From Variovorax paradoxus (GTDB taxonomy: Bacteria; Pseudomonadota; Gammaproteobacteria; Burkholderiales; Burkholderiaceae_C), in the NCBI RefSeq assembly GCF_030811855.1, contig NZ_JAUSRN010000002.1, positions 372,001 to 436,000 on the forward strand: a stretch of DNA of 64,000 nt, given 5' to 3'. A program made the translations under genes and the position numbers. The notes under the pieces were generated by a model, which had not been told where the DNA came from, searched no databases, and saw only the letters and a program-made list of their open reading frames with translations. Below, piece after piece: positions 63,560 through 64,000 of this stretch. Position 1 is the first letter of the stretch; each line of letters opens with the position of its first letter.

Positions 63560-64000
63560 TCAGCTTGCGGGCAGCGCCAGGTCGACCCAGGTCGGCGCAT
63601 GGTCGCTTGCGCCGGGCCGGCCGCGCACCTCGCGGTCGACGTTCGCATCGACCAGGAAGGGCGCGAGTTCGTCGTTGAGCAGCAGATGGTCGATGCGCAG
63701 GCCCGCATTGCGCGGCCACCGGTTCCGCCAGTAGTCCCAATAGGTATAGATCGCCTCGCTGGGGTGGCGGGTGCGGATGGCGTCGGTCCAGCCCTGCGCC
63801 AGGAGGCGCGCAAAGGCGGCGCGGCTTTCGGGCTGCAGCAACGCATCGTCCCGCCATGAGGCCGGGTTGTAGATGTCGGCGTCGGTCGGCACCACGTTGA
63901 AGTCGCCGGCCAGCACCACCGGCAGGCCGCAGCGGAAGAGGCGCGCTGCATGGGCGTTGAGCCGCTCGAACCATTCGAGCTTGTAGTCGAACTTGGGCCC
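63560..64000 (-). CDS. xthA: Exodeoxyribonuclease III (5' end outside window)
   Basis: The last 146 residues are visible, reading GPKFDYKLEWFERLNAHAAR at the right edge. Exonuclease III/AP-endonuclease motifs are present: VVLAGDFNVVPTDADIYNP (GDFN active-site loop), YTYWDYWRNRWPRNAGLRIDHLLLN (RIDH) and GRPGASDHAPTWVDL (SDHAP catalytic His). It removes nucleotides at abasic sites and 3' blocks in DNA repair. It is leftward, separated from the EAL gene by about 130 bp with no clear feature. Confidence 0.93.
   Translation of the reverse strand, partial: GPKFDYKLEWFERLNAHAARLFRCGLPVVLAGDFNVVPTDADIYNPASWRDDALLQPESRAAFARLLAQGWTDAIRTRHPSEAIYTYWDYWRNRWPRNAGLRIDHLLLNDELAPFLVDANVDREVRGRPGASDHAPTWVDLALPAS

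Overview
The window is GC-rich, densely packed bacterial DNA. It most resembles a Comamonadaceae/Burkholderiales chromosome, with Variovorax as the closest guess. This is inferred from GC-rich codon usage, the DUF3182-type protein, a cdiA-cdiI-...-cdiB gene order of the Burkholderia type, and a large trehalose/alpha-glucan operon. No rRNA, tRNA, CRISPR array or transposase was recognised.

Layout. (1) 1-3.6 kb: hemerythrin (cut by the window edge), then a leftward run of a 41-aa peptide, a DUF3182-type protein, an alpha/beta hydrolase and a small membrane protein, plus a 67-aa protein. (2) 3.6-20.6 kb: an accessory island holding a two-partner-secretion / contact-dependent-inhibition (CDI) locus: cdiB, a huge frameshifted cdiA, its immunity gene, a decayed duplicate toxin-tail/immunity module, and an orphan cdiA 3' end with a barnase-like toxin and barstar-like immunity protein. 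An AP2-repeat gene, also frameshifted, and a membrane protein lie at one edge. Related direct repeats of about 100 bp flank the island (3510-3608 and 20601-20719). (3) 20.7-23.8 kb: small stress-type genes (isochorismatase fold, CBS pair, KGG-type basic protein, two divergent periplasmic Cys-pair paralogues). (4) 23.9-28.7 kb: a caa3-type terminal oxidase cluster with a diheme cytochrome c, a lipoprotein cytochrome c, subunit II carrying a cytochrome domain, and a fused subunit I-III. (5) 28.7-32.2 kb: a methyltransferase divergent from a MerR regulator with a SoxR-box-like palindrome between them, a DUF805-like membrane protein and a PRC-barrel protein. (6) 32.2-49.4 kb: one leftward operon, glgB-glgE-treS/mak-TM helix protein-glgX-treZ-malQ::treY, which forms a closed trehalose/alpha-glucan cycle. 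(7) 49.6-57.4 kb: DUF1488, a heat-shock block (two Hsp20 genes behind a sigma32-like promoter and a hairpin that covers the ribosome binding site), a phosphoribosyltransferase, an erythromycin-esterase homologue, and a divergent pair of GH13 enzymes. (8) 57.5-63.4 kb: a c-di-GMP block with a dCache/PAS/GGDEF cyclase, a GspE-type ATPase with tandem MshEN motifs, and an EAL phosphodiesterase. The window ends inside an exonuclease III gene.

The genes outside the island share a theme of stress and desiccation tolerance, energy storage and respiration: compatible-solute/glycogen cycling, small heat-shock proteins, CBS, PRC and hemerythrin proteins, and an alternative oxidase. The island is a competition locus. 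Its order suggests repeated replacement of toxin/immunity modules, with older modules left downstream. Three frameshifts (cdiA, the duplicate cdiI and the AP2 gene) all fall inside it, so it is either decaying or contains sequencing errors.
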